Shown: positions 40,205 to 50,164, counted from the stretch's first letter. The stretch is DNA of 64,000 nucleotides from Luteolibacter sp. SL250 (GCF_026625605.1 NZ_CP113054.1:992001-1056000); one strand, 5' to 3'. A program made the numbers and translations. Notes: generated by a model from the letters alone, not told the origin.

Positions 40205-41494
40205 ATGCAACCTATGAAATCCATCCCCCGCGTGCTTCTGGCCACTGGCCTGTTGGCCACCGGTGCCGTCCACGCCCAAGACCAAGGAGTTTTCTCCGCA
40301 GGACTGACGGGTGAAACCACCTACGACAAAATCTGGTCGGCTGTCACCCTCTACAAAGATTCGTCGAACCCGATCCTCCAGGAGTTCTCGCTTCAGGGCC
40401 GCCTCCAGGTCCAGAGCATCTATGGTGAAGCTGATGGTGACAGCTACAACACTTCCGACTGGAAAGGCGGCAATGGCACCGCGAACGACCTCAAGACCTG
40501 GGGCAACGACATCGAAGTCCGCCGCGCTTACCTCGGCTTCAAGTCCAAGTGGTTCAGCAGCGTGAAGCTGGAAGGCCAGATCGACATCAACACCGATGGC
40601 CGCGACCTGCAGGGGAATGATCCCTACTATGGCGACATCTACGACCTCTACGCGGTCTACGGCACCACTGATCAATTCAACGTCGGCATCGGCAAGCAAG
40701 AGCTCAAGATCACCCGTGAACAGGAAATCTCGTCCAAGGAGATCGTGACCTTCGAGCGCAGCCTCGTCGCCAACATGCTCCACCCCGGCAACCTGACGGG
40801 CGTCTGGGTCACCGGTAAGAACGTCGCTGACCACTGGCTCTACGAAGTCGCGGTCTACGGTGCCGACCAAGCCCGTGAATTCTCCGGCTTCGGCCATGGT
40901 GCCCTCTACTTCGGGAAAATCGGCTACGACTACTCCGCCCAGAGCGGTCTCGACACCGCCGTTGTTTCCTTCAGATACACCCACAACTCCAACCCGGGCT
41001 TCCAGTCGGACAAGAACGACGGTTGGTTCGGCCAACCGACCTCCCCGGCTTTCACCGACACACTCTCCCTCTCCAATGAGATCCAGAGCGGCCGCTTCGG
41101 CCTGACGGTGGACATGAACTACGGTTTCGGGTTTTCGGGCCAAGCGGACCGCAACGGCAACAGCAGTGTGAACGTGAACCAGTCCGACGTTTTCGGCCTG
41201 ACGATCATCCCCACCTACTTCATCGCCCCGGGCCTGCAGCTCGTCGGCCGCCTGCAGTTCGCCACTTCCGCTGATCCGGACGGCATCCAGGTGGGCAGCC
41301 GCTATGAGCGCCTCGCCGCTTCCGGCACCGGCGCACGGGGCCGTGGCAACACCTACACCGCACAATACGTCGGTCTCAACTGGTATCTCTACGGTCACAA
41401 GCTGAAGGTCATGAACGGCATCGAGTTCTCGCAACTTGGTGGCGGCGACTACGACGGTTACACCGCGATGACCGGTCTCCGGATGGCCTTCTGA
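40205..41494 (+). CDS. Phosphate-selective porin (OprP/OprO-like)
   Basis: The product is 429 residues, with starts at 40205 (MQPMKS) or 40214. A signal peptide ends near AVHAQ. The barrel has OprP/OprO-family signatures: FSAGLTGETTYDKIW, DIEVRRAYLGFKSKWFSSVKLEGQIDIN-type strands, and a terminal GYTAMTGLRMAF ending in Phe. These porins pass phosphate or polyphosphate across the outer membrane under phosphate starvation. It is the first gene of the Pst block, 69 nt before pstS, and is preceded by a Pho-box-like repeat. Confidence 0.9.
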   Translation: MQPMKSIPRVLLATGLLATGAVHAQDQGVFSAGLTGETTYDKIWSAVTLYKDSSNPILQEFSLQGRLQVQSIYGEADGDSYNTSDWKGGNGTANDLKTWGNDIEVRRAYLGFKSKWFSSVKLEGQIDINTDGRDLQGNDPYYGDIYDLYAVYGTTDQFNVGIGKQELKITREQEISSKEIVTFERSLVANMLHPGNLTGVWVTGKNVADHWLYEVAVYGADQAREFSGFGHGALYFGKIGYDYSAQSGLDTAVVSFRYTHNSNPGFQSDKNDGWFGQPTSPAFTDTLSLSNEIQSGRFGLTVDMNYGFGFSGQADRNGNSSVNVNQSDVFGLTIIPTYFIAPGLQLVGRLQFATSADPDGIQVGSRYERLAASGTGARGRGNTYTAQYVGLNWYLYGHKLKVMNGIEFSQLGGGDYDGYTAMTGLRMAF

Positions 41495-41496
41495 TC

Positions 41497-41514
41497 CCGT
41501 GACGGAACCGTAAC
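41497..41514. promoter_or_regulatory. Pho-box-like direct repeat before pstS
   Basis: CCGTGAC-GGAA-CCGTAAC has the 7-4-7 layout of PhoB sites and lies 50-67 nt before the pstS ATG, directly after the porin stop. The 7-mers differ from the E. coli consensus (CTGTCAT), so this is a geometry-based proposal. Confidence 0.4.
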
Positions 41515-41563
41515 AAAGCTCCAATTTCCACGGACTAAATCTACACCTCTACTCCAAACCGAC

Positions 41564-42373
41564 ATGAAACTCATCAGCACTCTATTCGCTTCCGCCGCGC
41601 TCCTGACGATCGCCGGCGCGCAGACTCTCAGCATCAAGGGTTCCGACACCCTCGGCGCCAAGCTCGTCCCGCAGCTTTCCGAAGCTTTCAAGGCGGCAGG
41701 TAACAAAAACGTCAAATTCGAGATCGCGGCGGAAGGTTCTTCCACCGCTTTTCCGGCGCTCGCCAACGGCACCGCCCAGATCGGCATGTCCTCCCGCAAG
41801 GTGAAGGACGACGAGAGGACCTTCTGCCGCACCAAGGGCGTCTACCTCAAGGAACACGCCGTCGCCCACGACATGATCGTGGTGGTGGTCAACAAGAACT
41901 CCCCGATCTCCAAGCTGACCAAGGACCAGGTCGCCAAGATCTTCACCGGCCAGGTGAAGGACTGGTCGGAGATCGGCGGCGCTCCAGGCAAGATCTCCAT
42001 CTACACCCGCAACACCTCCTCCGGCACCTACAAGGACTGGCAGGGTCTTGCGATGGGTGGCCGTGACTATCCGTCCACCTCCCAGAAGATGGCCGGCAAC
42101 GAGCAGATCGCCCAGGAAGTTGCGAAGAACCGGAACGGCATCGGCTACGTCGGCCTGGCCTACGCCAAGAGCAACGGCATCAAGACGGTGACCATCGACG
42201 GTGTCGAGCCGGTGGCCAACAATGCCAAGAAATACGCCTACGCCCGCCTGTGCTACTTCTACGCCCCTGACAAGCCGACGGCGGAAGCCCAGGCGTTCAT
42301 GGACTTCGTGGAGTCGGACGCCGGCCAGAACATCGTCCGCCGCGTCGGTTTCATCCCGACCAAAGACCTCTGA
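41564..42373 (+). CDS. pstS: Phosphate ABC transporter, periplasmic binding protein
   Basis: The product is 269 residues with a signal peptide (cleaved near IAGAQ). Phosphate-binding loops are readable: SIKGSDTLG, AEGSSTAFPALANGTAQIGMSSR and YTRNTSSGTYKDWQ. Together with length and gene order they identify PstS of the short SphX/PstS type. It binds periplasmic phosphate with sub-micromolar affinity and delivers it to PstCA. It lacks the lipobox seen in Gram-positive versions. Confidence 0.95.
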   Translation: MKLISTLFASAALLTIAGAQTLSIKGSDTLGAKLVPQLSEAFKAAGNKNVKFEIAAEGSSTAFPALANGTAQIGMSSRKVKDDERTFCRTKGVYLKEHAVAHDMIVVVVNKNSPISKLTKDQVAKIFTGQVKDWSEIGGAPGKISIYTRNTSSGTYKDWQGLAMGGRDYPSTSQKMAGNEQIAQEVAKNRNGIGYVGLAYAKSNGIKTVTIDGVEPVANNAKKYAYARLCYFYAPDKPTAEAQAFMDFVESDAGQNIVRRVGFIPTKDL

Positions 42374-42471
42374 TCCGGTCTTGATTGTTTAGGTTGCTGC
42401 CGGGCATCGTGGACGTGCGCAGGTCCACGGTGCCCCATCCCCTCGCGCGCGCAACTGAAGCCATTCCCTGC

Positions 42472-44373
42472 ATGAGTCGCCACGAATCAAGTCCGCCGGA
42501 AAAAGGACACCGTTTCCAGAAAAGGGGATTCTCCTTTGAAAAGGGCATCCGCTACTTCTTCGCCTCGAACGCGGGTCTCACGATCGTCATCCTGACGCTC
42601 ATCATCGCGTTCCTGCTGAAGGAAGGTCTGGGATTCTTCCCGGGATACCGGCGCGAGCTTGAGATCTACCGCATCGCCGGACTGGAGTTCGTCGACATCT
42701 CGCGCAAGAACCTCACCTCCCACGAGGAGATCGCCAGCATCCTCAACCGCGCCTACTACGCCGAGATCAACGGCAAGGCGGCGAATGAGATGAAGCGTTC
42801 CCTGGAGGCCAGCGAGCTCTGGAATGCCTACAGTGAGCGCGTTTCCCCGACGAGGGATCTCATCCTCAACAACGAGGGCATCGACCAGCAGTCCCAGGCG
42901 CTGGCCGTCATGAAGGGGAACTACGAGGCCGCCCGCAAAAAGGCGCTCGAGTCCCTGCCCAAAACCCCTCACCTCAATGCTGAGGAACGGGCGTCCCTGA
43001 TTTCCTCCATCTCGGCGAGAACGCTGGAGGACTCCGACGATCCTCCGCTGGTGACGAAGCTCAGCGAGGAATTTTCCGCCGCCCAGCAGAAGCATTCCGA
43101 ACCGCTGGTGGAGGTCCGGGCGACCATCGACGCATTCCAGGAGGCTGGAGGCGCGCTGGGCACGATCATCTCCGAAATGACCGAGTCGGTCACTGTCACC
43201 AAAGCGGCGCTCGCAAAGGCCGACATCCTGGAGAAGGACCGCAAGACCCTCATGGCCGCCGCCGAGAAGGCGAAAGATCCCGCCGAGCGGGAGAAACTCA
43301 TCACCGAGGCGAAGGCATCCCTCGCTGAGAAAGTTGATGTCGAGGGCCCTATCCAGCAACTGCTGCTGCGGAAGCAGGACTGCATCACCATCCACCAGAA
43401 CCTGCGGACGAATGCCTCCGCGGTGCTGGCGAAACTGCCCGCTTCCCTCAGCGAAGGGGAGGCGGACCGTCTGCTCAAAGTCGCGGAAAAAGTGAGCCCC
43501 ATCTATCTCGATCATCTCGCCAGGACACCGGCGGAACTGGACGCCTGGCGTTACAATGATCCGGTCGGCCTGTTCGCCGCCGTCAAATCCTTCCTCACCG
43601 GCAAGGACTGGGTCACCGGTGGCGAGTGGCAGGATTTCTACGGGATCCTGCCCCTGTTCGTCGGCTCGCTCATGATCTCGCTGGTCGCGCTGGTCATCGG
43701 CATCCCGGTCGGTGTCGGTGCGGCGATCTACACGAACCAGTTCGCCTCGAAGAGGGAGCAGGGCTTTGTGAAGCCTGTCATCGAGTTCATCCAGGCGATT
43801 CCTTCGGTGGTGCTGGGCTTCATCGGCATCCTGGTGCTGGGTACGGTTTTGCGGGACATTTCGATGAAGGATTCCCTGGCCTGGCTGCCCGGCTTCCCCA
43901 TCGAGGAGCGGCTCAACATTTTCACCGCGGGCTGCCTGCTCGCCCTGATGAGCATCCCGACGATCTTCTCGCTCTCCGAGGACGCGCTGAACAACGTGCC
44001 GTCCGCCTACTCGGAGGCGGCGGAGGCGCTCGGAGCGTCGAAGATCCAGAACACGTTCCGGGTCATCATCCCCGCCGCATTCTCCGGCATCCTGGCGGCG
44101 GTGCTGCTCGGCCTCGGCCGGGTGATCGGGGAGACCATGGTAGTGCTGCTGGTGGCGGGCAACCGGATCAAGATCCCGGACTTCACCGCCGGTCTCGGCA
44201 CGTTCTTCCAGCCGGCGCACACCCTCACCGGCATCATCGCCCAGGAACTTGGAGAGGTGCCGCTGGGAAGCGTCCACTACCGGGCGCTGTTCGTGGTGGG
44301 CATCCTCCTGTTCGCCATCGTGCTCGGTATCAACGCCGCCGCCCGCCGGTTCTTCAAAAAGCAGCCTCATTGA
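42472..44373 (+). CDS. pstC: Phosphate ABC transporter permease PstC with large insert
   Basis: The product is 633 residues, about twice the usual PstC length. Helix 1 is near residues 33-53. Then comes an insert of roughly 300 residues (55-360), hydrophilic, Ala/Glu/Lys-rich with heptad-like spacing, before the normal permease core resumes at FYGILPLFVGSLMISLVALV. The core has the EAA-type loop AAEALGASKIQNTFRVIIPAAFSG that contacts PstB. The insert must be periplasmic. I chose the ATG at 42472 because the region upstream in frame looks non-coding. It lies 98 nt after pstS and 3 nt before pstA. Confidence 0.93.
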   Translation: MSRHESSPPEKGHRFQKRGFSFEKGIRYFFASNAGLTIVILTLIIAFLLKEGLGFFPGYRRELEIYRIAGLEFVDISRKNLTSHEEIASILNRAYYAEINGKAANEMKRSLEASELWNAYSERVSPTRDLILNNEGIDQQSQALAVMKGNYEAARKKALESLPKTPHLNAEERASLISSISARTLEDSDDPPLVTKLSEEFSAAQQKHSEPLVEVRATIDAFQEAGGALGTIISEMTESVTVTKAALAKADILEKDRKTLMAAAEKAKDPAEREKLITEAKASLAEKVDVEGPIQQLLLRKQDCITIHQNLRTNASAVLAKLPASLSEGEADRLLKVAEKVSPIYLDHLARTPAELDAWRYNDPVGLFAAVKSFLTGKDWVTGGEWQDFYGILPLFVGSLMISLVALVIGIPVGVGAAIYTNQFASKREQGFVKPVIEFIQAIPSVVLGFIGILVLGTVLRDISMKDSLAWLPGFPIEERLNIFTAGCLLALMSIPTIFSLSEDALNNVPSAYSEAAEALGASKIQNTFRVIIPAAFSGILAAVLLGLGRVIGETMVVLLVAGNRIKIPDFTAGLGTFFQPAHTLTGIIAQELGEVPLGSVHYRALFVVGILLFAIVLGINAAARRFFKKQPH

Positions 44374-44376
44374 TCC

Positions 44377-45504
44377 ATGTGGAATCCTGAAAAACTGATC
44401 CGTAAGGGTGCTCCGAAAGGGTTCGTCAAGAACGCGGTCGTCCGTGGCATCCTCGGCCTGACCACGTATTTCATCGTGCTCGTCGCCATGGCGTTGTTCG
44501 CCAAGATCATCGTCGATGGCGCGCCGGTCCTTTTCAAGAGTGAGGCTCCCTATGTGGACTTCGAGTTCCTCACGGCCAAGAACCAGACGCTGCACGTATT
44601 CGATGACGCGGAAGGGACACGGCACCAGTTGCCTGCCTCGGAGTATAATGAGTACCTCGCGAAGAATGCGGACAAGCCGATCTACAACGAGTCCACCTAC
44701 TCCTACTCCGGCGGTGGCATCGCGGGGCCGATCGCGGGGACGGCGCTGCTGACCATCGGCTCGATCATCCTGGCGCTGTTCTTCGGCGTGAGCGCGGCCA
44801 TCTACCTTGCGGAGTATGCGAAGCAGAGTCCCTTCATCGACGCGGTGCGGCTGGCGATCCTCAACCTCGCGGGGGTTCCCTCCATCGTGTTCGGCCTGTT
44901 CGGCTTCTCGGTGTTCGTGCTGGCGGTTCCGGTCATCACCGGGGAGCCGTCGGACCGTTCCTTCCTGACGATCCCGATCTTCATCAACGACCTGTATATC
45001 AGCTTCCAGGGCTGGAATTCATCTCTGATGGCGGGATGTGCGACCCTGGCGTGCATGATTCTGCCGGTGATCATCACCGCATCGGAGGAGTCCCTGAGGG
45101 CGGTGCCACAGGGTTTCCGGGACGCCTCGCTGGCCATGGGAGCCACGCGCTGGCAGACCATCCGGAAGTGCGTGCTGCCGTATTCGCTGCCGGGCATCCT
45201 GACCTCGTCGCTGCTTTCCATCGCCCGTGTGGCGGGTGAGACCGCGCCCATCATGTTCACCGCCGCCGTCGCCGCGAAGGATGACTTCCCCTGGGAGGGT
45301 GTCTCCAATCCGCTGGACATCCTCTCCTCCCAGGTGCAGGCACTGCCTTACCACATCTACACGCTCGCCGCGCGGATCCCCGCTTCGGAATACACGCAGC
45401 GCGCGCAGTTCGGCTCCGTCTTCGTCTTCCTCATGCTGGTGGCCCTGCTTTCGGCGGGCTCCATGATCCTGCGTGCCAAACTCCGCGCGAAACTCAAATG
45501 GTAA
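44377..45504 (+). CDS. pstA: Phosphate ABC transporter permease PstA
   Basis: The product is 375 residues. Helix 1 (about 25-48) is followed by a periplasmic loop of about 70 residues, longer than usual, containing [17 protein letters not shown]. Then come the permease helices and the coupling loop [25 protein letters not shown]. It pairs with PstC as the transmembrane channel. Its last 7 nt overlap pstB1, typical of a translationally coupled operon. Confidence 0.94.
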   Translation: MWNPEKLIRKGAPKGFVKNAVVRGILGLTTYFIVLVAMALFAKIIVDGAPVLFKSEAPYVDFEFLTAKNQTLHVFDDAEGTRHQLPASEYNEYLAKNADKPIYNESTYSYSGGGIAGPIAGTALLTIGSIILALFFGVSAAIYLAEYAKQSPFIDAVRLAILNLAGVPSIVFGLFGFSVFVLAVPVITGEPSDRSFLTIPIFINDLYISFQGWNSSLMAGCATLACMILPVIITASEESLRAVPQGFRDASLAMGATRWQTIRKCVLPYSLPGILTSSLLSIARVAGETAPIMFTAAVAAKDDFPWEGVSNPLDILSSQVQALPYHIYTLAARIPASEYTQRAQFGSVFVFLMLVALLSAGSMILRAKLRAKLKW

Positions 45505-46319
45505 CCACCTTGAAAGATCACAAGAACACCGGGGAGATCGTGCCGGCGCCAGCCGCGGCCGCGGCGAGCGCCATCAGCATCCGCAACCTCAACTTCGCCT
45601 ACGGCAAGAAGCAGGTCATCCACGATGTTTCCCTGGAGATCCCGGACCGCCAGGTCACGGCCTTCATCGGGCCGTCCGGCTGCGGGAAGTCCACCCTGCT
45701 CCGCTGCCTCAACCGCATCAACGACCGCATCGAGGGGGCGAAGATCACCTCCGGCTCGGTGCACATCCACGACATCGACATCTACCGGCCGGACATCGAC
45801 CTGCTGGAACTCCGCCGCCGCGTGGGGATGGTGTTCCAGAAATACAACCCGTTCGCGAAATCGATCTACGAGAACGTCGTCTTCAGCCTCCGCGTGGCCG
45901 GGGTGACGAAAAAGAGCGAGCTGGATGAAGCCGCGGAACGTTCCCTGCGCGGGGCCGTCCTGTGGGATGAGGTGAAGGACCGGCTGCACGCCAGCGCCTT
46001 CGGCCTGTCCGGCGGCCAGCAGCAGCGTCTCTGCATCGCACGGGCCATCGCGAACCAGCCGGACATCCTCCTCATGGACGAGCCGTGCGCCGCGCTCGAC
46101 CCGCTGGCGACCCTCAAGGTCGAGGAGCTGCTCATCGAGCTGAAAAAGAACTACACCATCGTCATCGTCACCCACAACATGGCCCAGGCCACCCGTTGCT
46201 CGGACAAGACCGCGTTTTTCTACCTTGGCGAGCTCATCGAGTTTGGTGAGACCATGCAGATTTTCGAGAACCCGAAGGAATCCAAAACCGAAGCCTATGT
46301 CACAGGATCTTTTGGCTGA
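45498..46319 (+). CDS. pstB: Phosphate ABC transporter ATPase PstB, first copy
   Basis: The product is 273 residues. Walker A is GPSGCGKST, the signature [15 protein letters not shown], Walker [13 protein letters not shown] and the switch His is in VTHNMAQA, all intact. An Ala-rich N-terminal extension of about 25 residues precedes the fold. It overlaps pstA by 7 nt and the second pstB by 23 nt. Confidence 0.95.
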   Translation: MVTTLKDHKNTGEIVPAPAAAAASAISIRNLNFAYGKKQVIHDVSLEIPDRQVTAFIGPSGCGKSTLLRCLNRINDRIEGAKITSGSVHIHDIDIYRPDIDLLELRRRVGMVFQKYNPFAKSIYENVVFSLRVAGVTKKSELDEAAERSLRGAVLWDEVKDRLHASAFGLSGGQQQRLCIARAIANQPDILLMDEPCAALDPLATLKVEELLIELKKNYTIVIVTHNMAQATRCSDKTAFFYLGELIEFGETMQIFENPKESKTEAYVTGSFG

Positions 46320-47121
46320 GCCAGCTCCCACCGAATCGCTCCGCGGCGACCCAGGGCATCCGACCTACACTTCCATCGAGGTGTCGAAGGTGGATTTCCA
46401 CTACGGGCATTCCCACGCGCTCAAGAACATCGACTTCAACATCCCCGCCCACGCGGTCACCGCGTTCATCGGCCCGTCCGGCTGTGGCAAGTCCACCCTG
46501 CTGCGTTGCATCAACCGGATGAACGACGAAATTCCGGGTGCGCGGATCACCAACGGCCGCATCACCATCGATGGCATCGACATCAACGACCGTTCGGTGG
46601 ATGTGGTGAAGCTGCGGCGTGATGTCGGTATGGTGTTCCAGAAGTCGAACCCGTTCCCGCGCAGCATCTATGAGAATGTCGCCTACGGCCTCCGCCTTGC
46701 CGGGGAGCGGCGCAAGTCGGTGCTGGACCAGGCGGTGGAGGAAGCGCTCCGCTCCGCCGCTCTGTGGGATGAGGTGAAGGACCGGCTGCAGGAGTCCGGC
46801 ATGGGCCTGTCCGGCGGCCAGCAGCAACGGCTGTGCATCGCCCGGACCATCGCGGTGAAGCCGCGGCTGATCCTGATGGATGAGCCGTGCAGCGCGCTCG
46901 ACCCCATTGCCACCGCAAAGGTGGAGGATCTCATCTGGGAACTCCGGAAGGAATTCACCATCGTCATCGTGACCCACAGCATGGCCCAGGCCTCGCGGGT
47001 TTCGGACATGACCGCGTTTTTCTTCATGGGGGAGCTGGTCGAGTTCGGTGACACCATGCAGATGTTCAACAACCCGAGATTGAAGAAAACAGAAGACTAC
47101 ATCAGCGGCCGGTTCGGCTGA
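46297..47121 (+). CDS. pstB: Phosphate ABC transporter ATPase PstB, second copy
   Basis: The product is 274 residues. Every ATPase motif is intact: [37 protein letters not shown] and VTHSMAQA. It is a full paralogue of the preceding ATPase but clearly diverged in sequence. The ATG at 46297 lies within the last codons of the first copy. Two active ATPases for one permease pair could form a heterodimer or alternate with conditions. Confidence 0.95.
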   Translation: MSQDLLAEPAPTESLRGDPGHPTYTSIEVSKVDFHYGHSHALKNIDFNIPAHAVTAFIGPSGCGKSTLLRCINRMNDEIPGARITNGRITIDGIDINDRSVDVVKLRRDVGMVFQKSNPFPRSIYENVAYGLRLAGERRKSVLDQAVEEALRSAALWDEVKDRLQESGMGLSGGQQQRLCIARTIAVKPRLILMDEPCSALDPIATAKVEDLIWELRKEFTIVIVTHSMAQASRVSDMTAFFFMGELVEFGDTMQMFNNPRLKKTEDYISGRFG

Positions 47122-47138
47122 ACAGAGAGACCAAATCC

Positions 47139-47819
47139 ATGCCCAACGTCCATATCTTCCGCGACTTCGATGTCGCCATTTCCGCCCTCCGCTCCGAAGT
47201 CTTGTCGATGGCGGCGCAGGCCCGTCACAATCTGGAGCGAGCGATCACGTCCCTGCTCGAAAGGAATGTCGAGCTGGCGAACGCGGTGATCGCCGATGAT
47301 GACGAGGTGGATGAACTCGAGAGGCGGATCGACCGTCTCGGCGTGGACATCCTCGTCCGCTTCCACCCGGTGGCGACGGATCTGCGGCTGGTGGTTTCCT
47401 CGATGAAGATTTCCATGAATCTCGAGCGGATCTCCGACCACGCGACGAACATCGCGAAGCGGGCGAAGAAGATCAGTGCGGGCGCGGAGTTGCAGGAGGT
47501 GAACCTGATCGAACCTCTCTACCAACTGGCCGACCGCCTGCTGCGCGACGCCATCTCCGCCTACAGCGACCGCAACGCTGTTCTGGGGGCCTCCCTGCAC
47601 GCCCGGGACAAGGAGTTGGACAAGCTGCACCACGAAACGAACGCCCTCTACGGCACACGCCTGGAGACATCCGCCGGACGCAGCCAGGAATATCTGCACC
47701 TCATCCTGATCGTCCGCTCGCTGGAGCGTGTGGGCGACCTCGCCACCAACATCGGCGAGGACGCCGTGTACATGGAGGCGGCGAAGGATCTCCGCCATGA
47801 GGACGATAGGAGCCTCTGA
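47139..47819 (+). CDS. phoU: Phosphate-signalling regulator PhoU
   Basis: The product is 226 residues forming the two three-helix bundles of PhoU. Both repeats of the metal-binding motif appear: ISMNLERISDHATNIAKRAK and LIVRSLERVGDLATNIGEDAVY. PhoU links the Pst transporter to the PhoR-PhoB system and restrains uptake when phosphate is plentiful. It starts 17 nt after the second pstB and ends the block. No phoB or phoR is in the window. Confidence 0.96.
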   Translation: MPNVHIFRDFDVAISALRSEVLSMAAQARHNLERAITSLLERNVELANAVIADDDEVDELERRIDRLGVDILVRFHPVATDLRLVVSSMKISMNLERISDHATNIAKRAKKISAGAELQEVNLIEPLYQLADRLLRDAISAYSDRNAVLGASLHARDKELDKLHHETNALYGTRLETSAGRSQEYLHLILIVRSLERVGDLATNIGEDAVYMEAAKDLRHEDDRSL

Positions 47820-47838
47820 TGCCGGGAGGTGTCATGGG

Positions 47839-49689
47839 TCACGGAGCCAGGAAGCGCTGCATCAGCCGTCCGAGGATCTGCTTTCCGCGGTCGTTGGCAT
47901 GGACGACGTCGCGCTTGAATGAGTCCAGGGCATAGCCGCTGGAGCCGATGTATTCCTTCCACGGCGTGGTCATGTCGAAGTAGCCGCACTTCTCTTCGGC
48001 GGCGAGTTTCGGCAGCGCGGCCTGGTAGGCTTTGTATTGCTCGCTCGGACCGGTTTTGGGATTTGGCGGAGCGCCGAAGGTCGGGGAAAGGAGCAGCACT
48101 TCCAGATCCGGGAACTTCGCCCGGCACTGGTGGATGACGGAGCGGATCGCCCCGATGTCGCCGCGCTGGCTGATGCCGCCGATGACGAGCAGGTCCGGGT
48201 TGTGGCGGAAGACGTATTGCTCCAGCCGGTTGTCGTCCTTGTACCACCAGCAACCGGTCGAGCCTCGGACGCTGACGATCTTGGTGACGTCGCACTTCGG
48301 GCGGTCCTTCTCCAGCAGGTATTCGAAGCTGGAGGAGGAGGTGTCACCAATGATGCTGTCGCCCAGCATGACGACGTTGAGCTTCGGCCCGTTCTCCAGC
48401 TTGGCCTTGGTTTTCTCCAGGTGGTTCCAGCGACCGGCGGGCGGCTGCCAGGTGACCGGCTTCATGGTCGCATAGATGGCGTCGATGCGGGCGAGCGGAT
48501 CCATGCCTTCCGTCGGGTTCTTCACCTGTCCATCGACCAGGAAGTAGCCGAGGCGGGTGAAGCGTCCCTTGCTGCCCTCAGGAGTGTCTTCCGCGATGCG
48601 GACCCTGAGCGTGCGCTCCGGGCCGGGGTCGAGGCCTTCCACCAGCCTGAATGCCTGAGGCCGGGCGTAGGTGAGGCAGTATTTGTCAAAGAGAACCTTG
48701 TGTTTCCACTCCCCGCCATCCAGCGAGTATTCGATGTTCCCGGTATCGGGGCCGATGATGCAGTAGATCCCGGCCTGCGCGCCCTTGAACTTCAGGGTGA
48801 TGGTGGAACCGGGTTTGTCGCTCACCGCCAGGTGGGGGATCCTGTCGGTGGGGCTGAGCTGCCAGCCCAGCCAGCCGGCATCCAGTTCCGTCCAGTCATA
48901 CGAAATGAGGCGCGCCTCCTGCAGCGGTCGCCGGGCGAGTGGTGCGGGGAGGGGTTTGCGGGCGGTGGAGATGGTGGCGGCTTTTGTGAAGAATGGCTTC
49001 AGCGCCTCCAGGTAGAGCGCGTATCCTGCGTCGGTGGGATGCACGCCATCCTTGGCGAATGCCTCCGCGGTGAGCTTTCCTGCGATGATCTGGTCCGCCG
49101 CATGACGGGACATCGCGACGCTGGGGATGCCGTAGTGCTCCGCGATCTTCTCATGGTAGCGGGTCGTGGCGGGAAGTTCGCCCCTCTTGAAATCCTCCAG
49201 TTGGCCGGTGGTCATCGTGTAGAGGAAGAGGATGTCCGGCTTTGACGGAGTCTGTTCCCTCAGCTTGCGGACGATGCCTTCCATGCTGGCAAGCACCTCG
49301 TTTTCAGGCAGTCCACCGTCGTTCACGGCGAACTCGACGATCACCAGGTCCGGGCGCTGGTAGCCCACATCCTCCCAGCAGCGGTAGGCACCGAGCCATG
49401 AGCCGGTGCCGCCGATCGCCGCGTTGAACGGCTGGATTTTCGCCTGCGGGTATTGCTTTTTCAGCCACTCCGTGAGGAGCGAGCGGTAGGAAAATTTCGG
49501 ATCGGAGGATCCCGCGCCCTCGGTGATGGAGCCGCCGAAGTAGCTGACGCGCACCGGTTCCTCCCCGGGGTTCGTCACTTTCCCGAAGAAAGACGGCAGT
49601 CCGTCGCGGATCTGGAATACCTCGCCGGCATGGGCGGAGGGGAGGGAGACGAGACAGACCAATGCGGGAAGGAGCTTGAGCGGGTGCAT
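47839..49689 (-). CDS. Secreted two-domain SGNH/GDSL hydrolase
   Basis: The product is 616 residues from the ATG at 49687-49689, with a signal peptide (ALVCLVSLPSAHA). The first SGNH domain (about 25-250) has FGGSITEGAG (block I Ser), NAAIGGTGS (Gly), AVNDGG (Asn) and DGVHPTDAG (Asp-His). A jelly-roll-like middle follows (about 265-400). A second SGNH domain has VVMLGDSIIGD, SVRGSTGCWW, GGISQRGD and a weaker end. Such proteins deacylate acetylated plant or algal polysaccharides. Its 5' flank carries the left 22-bp repeat of the toxin-like cassette. Confidence 0.87.
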   Translation of the reverse strand: MHPLKLLPALVCLVSLPSAHAGEVFQIRDGLPSFFGKVTNPGEEPVRVSYFGGSITEGAGSSDPKFSYRSLLTEWLKKQYPQAKIQPFNAAIGGTGSWLGAYRCWEDVGYQRPDLVIVEFAVNDGGLPENEVLASMEGIVRKLREQTPSKPDILFLYTMTTGQLEDFKRGELPATTRYHEKIAEHYGIPSVAMSRHAADQIIAGKLTAEAFAKDGVHPTDAGYALYLEALKPFFTKAATISTARKPLPAPLARRPLQEARLISYDWTELDAGWLGWQLSPTDRIPHLAVSDKPGSTITLKFKGAQAGIYCIIGPDTGNIEYSLDGGEWKHKVLFDKYCLTYARPQAFRLVEGLDPGPERTLRVRIAEDTPEGSKGRFTRLGYFLVDGQVKNPTEGMDPLARIDAIYATMKPVTWQPPAGRWNHLEKTKAKLENGPKLNVVMLGDSIIGDTSSSSFEYLLEKDRPKCDVTKIVSVRGSTGCWWYKDDNRLEQYVFRHNPDLLVIGGISQRGDIGAIRSVIHQCRAKFPDLEVLLLSPTFGAPPNPKTGPSEQYKAYQAALPKLAAEEKCGYFDMTTPWKEYIGSSGYALDSFKRDVVHANDRGKQILGRLMQRFLAP

Positions 49690-49724
49690 GGAGGTGGTGC
49701 TTCTACGGAGAAACACGGGAAGGA

Positions 49725-49746
49725 CTTGCGCGACGATTCCGTATTG
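49725..49746. repeat. Left copy of 22-bp direct repeat flanking the toxin-like cassette
   Basis: The 22-bp sequence begins CTTGCGCGACG and ends CGTATTG. An exact second copy lies at 51399-51420 in the same orientation. The AT-richer genes at 49800-51338 are all between the two copies. Confidence 0.9.
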
Positions 49747-49799
49747 CTCCGCGATAGGTAATTTCTTGTCAGAAGTTTGAAAATGGATTTGATGCAATC

Positions 49800-50150
49800 A
49801 TGCTGATCATCGGGAAGGGGCAGTTTGAGGCATTAGGGGCCACAAATGCGGAGGTTATGATGAAGCGCCTGGAAAAGCATATCCGGATGTACTTCGGGGA
49901 TGGGGTGGAGGATCTTTCCGAAGAGGAGATCCAGGACCTGCTCAAGAGGAACTGGAAACGAGCGAACGGATATGGGTTGAAAACCGAGCTGGGAGTTTGC
50001 GCGTTTTTGAACGCGGTTTGCGCATTGGGTGAGGACTTCACCGCCGATTGCGCATGGGCTTCACCGCTTCTGGAAGATCAACAATTGAGCGAAGATCTCA
50101 AACGGGATGACTTGGAGCGACAGGTCAGGATCGAGCTTTCAGCCTGCTGA
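49800..50150 (+). CDS. Small helical protein of polymorphic-toxin/secretion loci
   Basis: The product is 116 residues and all-helical. It begins MLIIGKGQFEALG, has VEDLSEEEIQDLLKRNWKRA and YGLKTELGVCAFLNAVCALG, and ends with a WASPLLEDQQLSEDLKRDDL stretch. From memory, this start, middle (YGxxxExDVxxFxxLxxxLG) and end (PWAxxILxD) recur in small proteins beside type VI/eCIS effector genes, where they may act as adaptors or chaperones. The gene is AT-richer than the surrounding chromosome and lies 14 nt before the metallopeptidase gene. No secretion-apparatus gene is present in the window. Confidence 0.6.
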   Translation: MLIIGKGQFEALGATNAEVMMKRLEKHIRMYFGDGVEDLSEEEIQDLLKRNWKRANGYGLKTELGVCAFLNAVCALGEDFTADCAWASPLLEDQQLSEDLKRDDLERQVRIELSAC

Positions 50151-50164
50151 CACCGGATTTCCTT

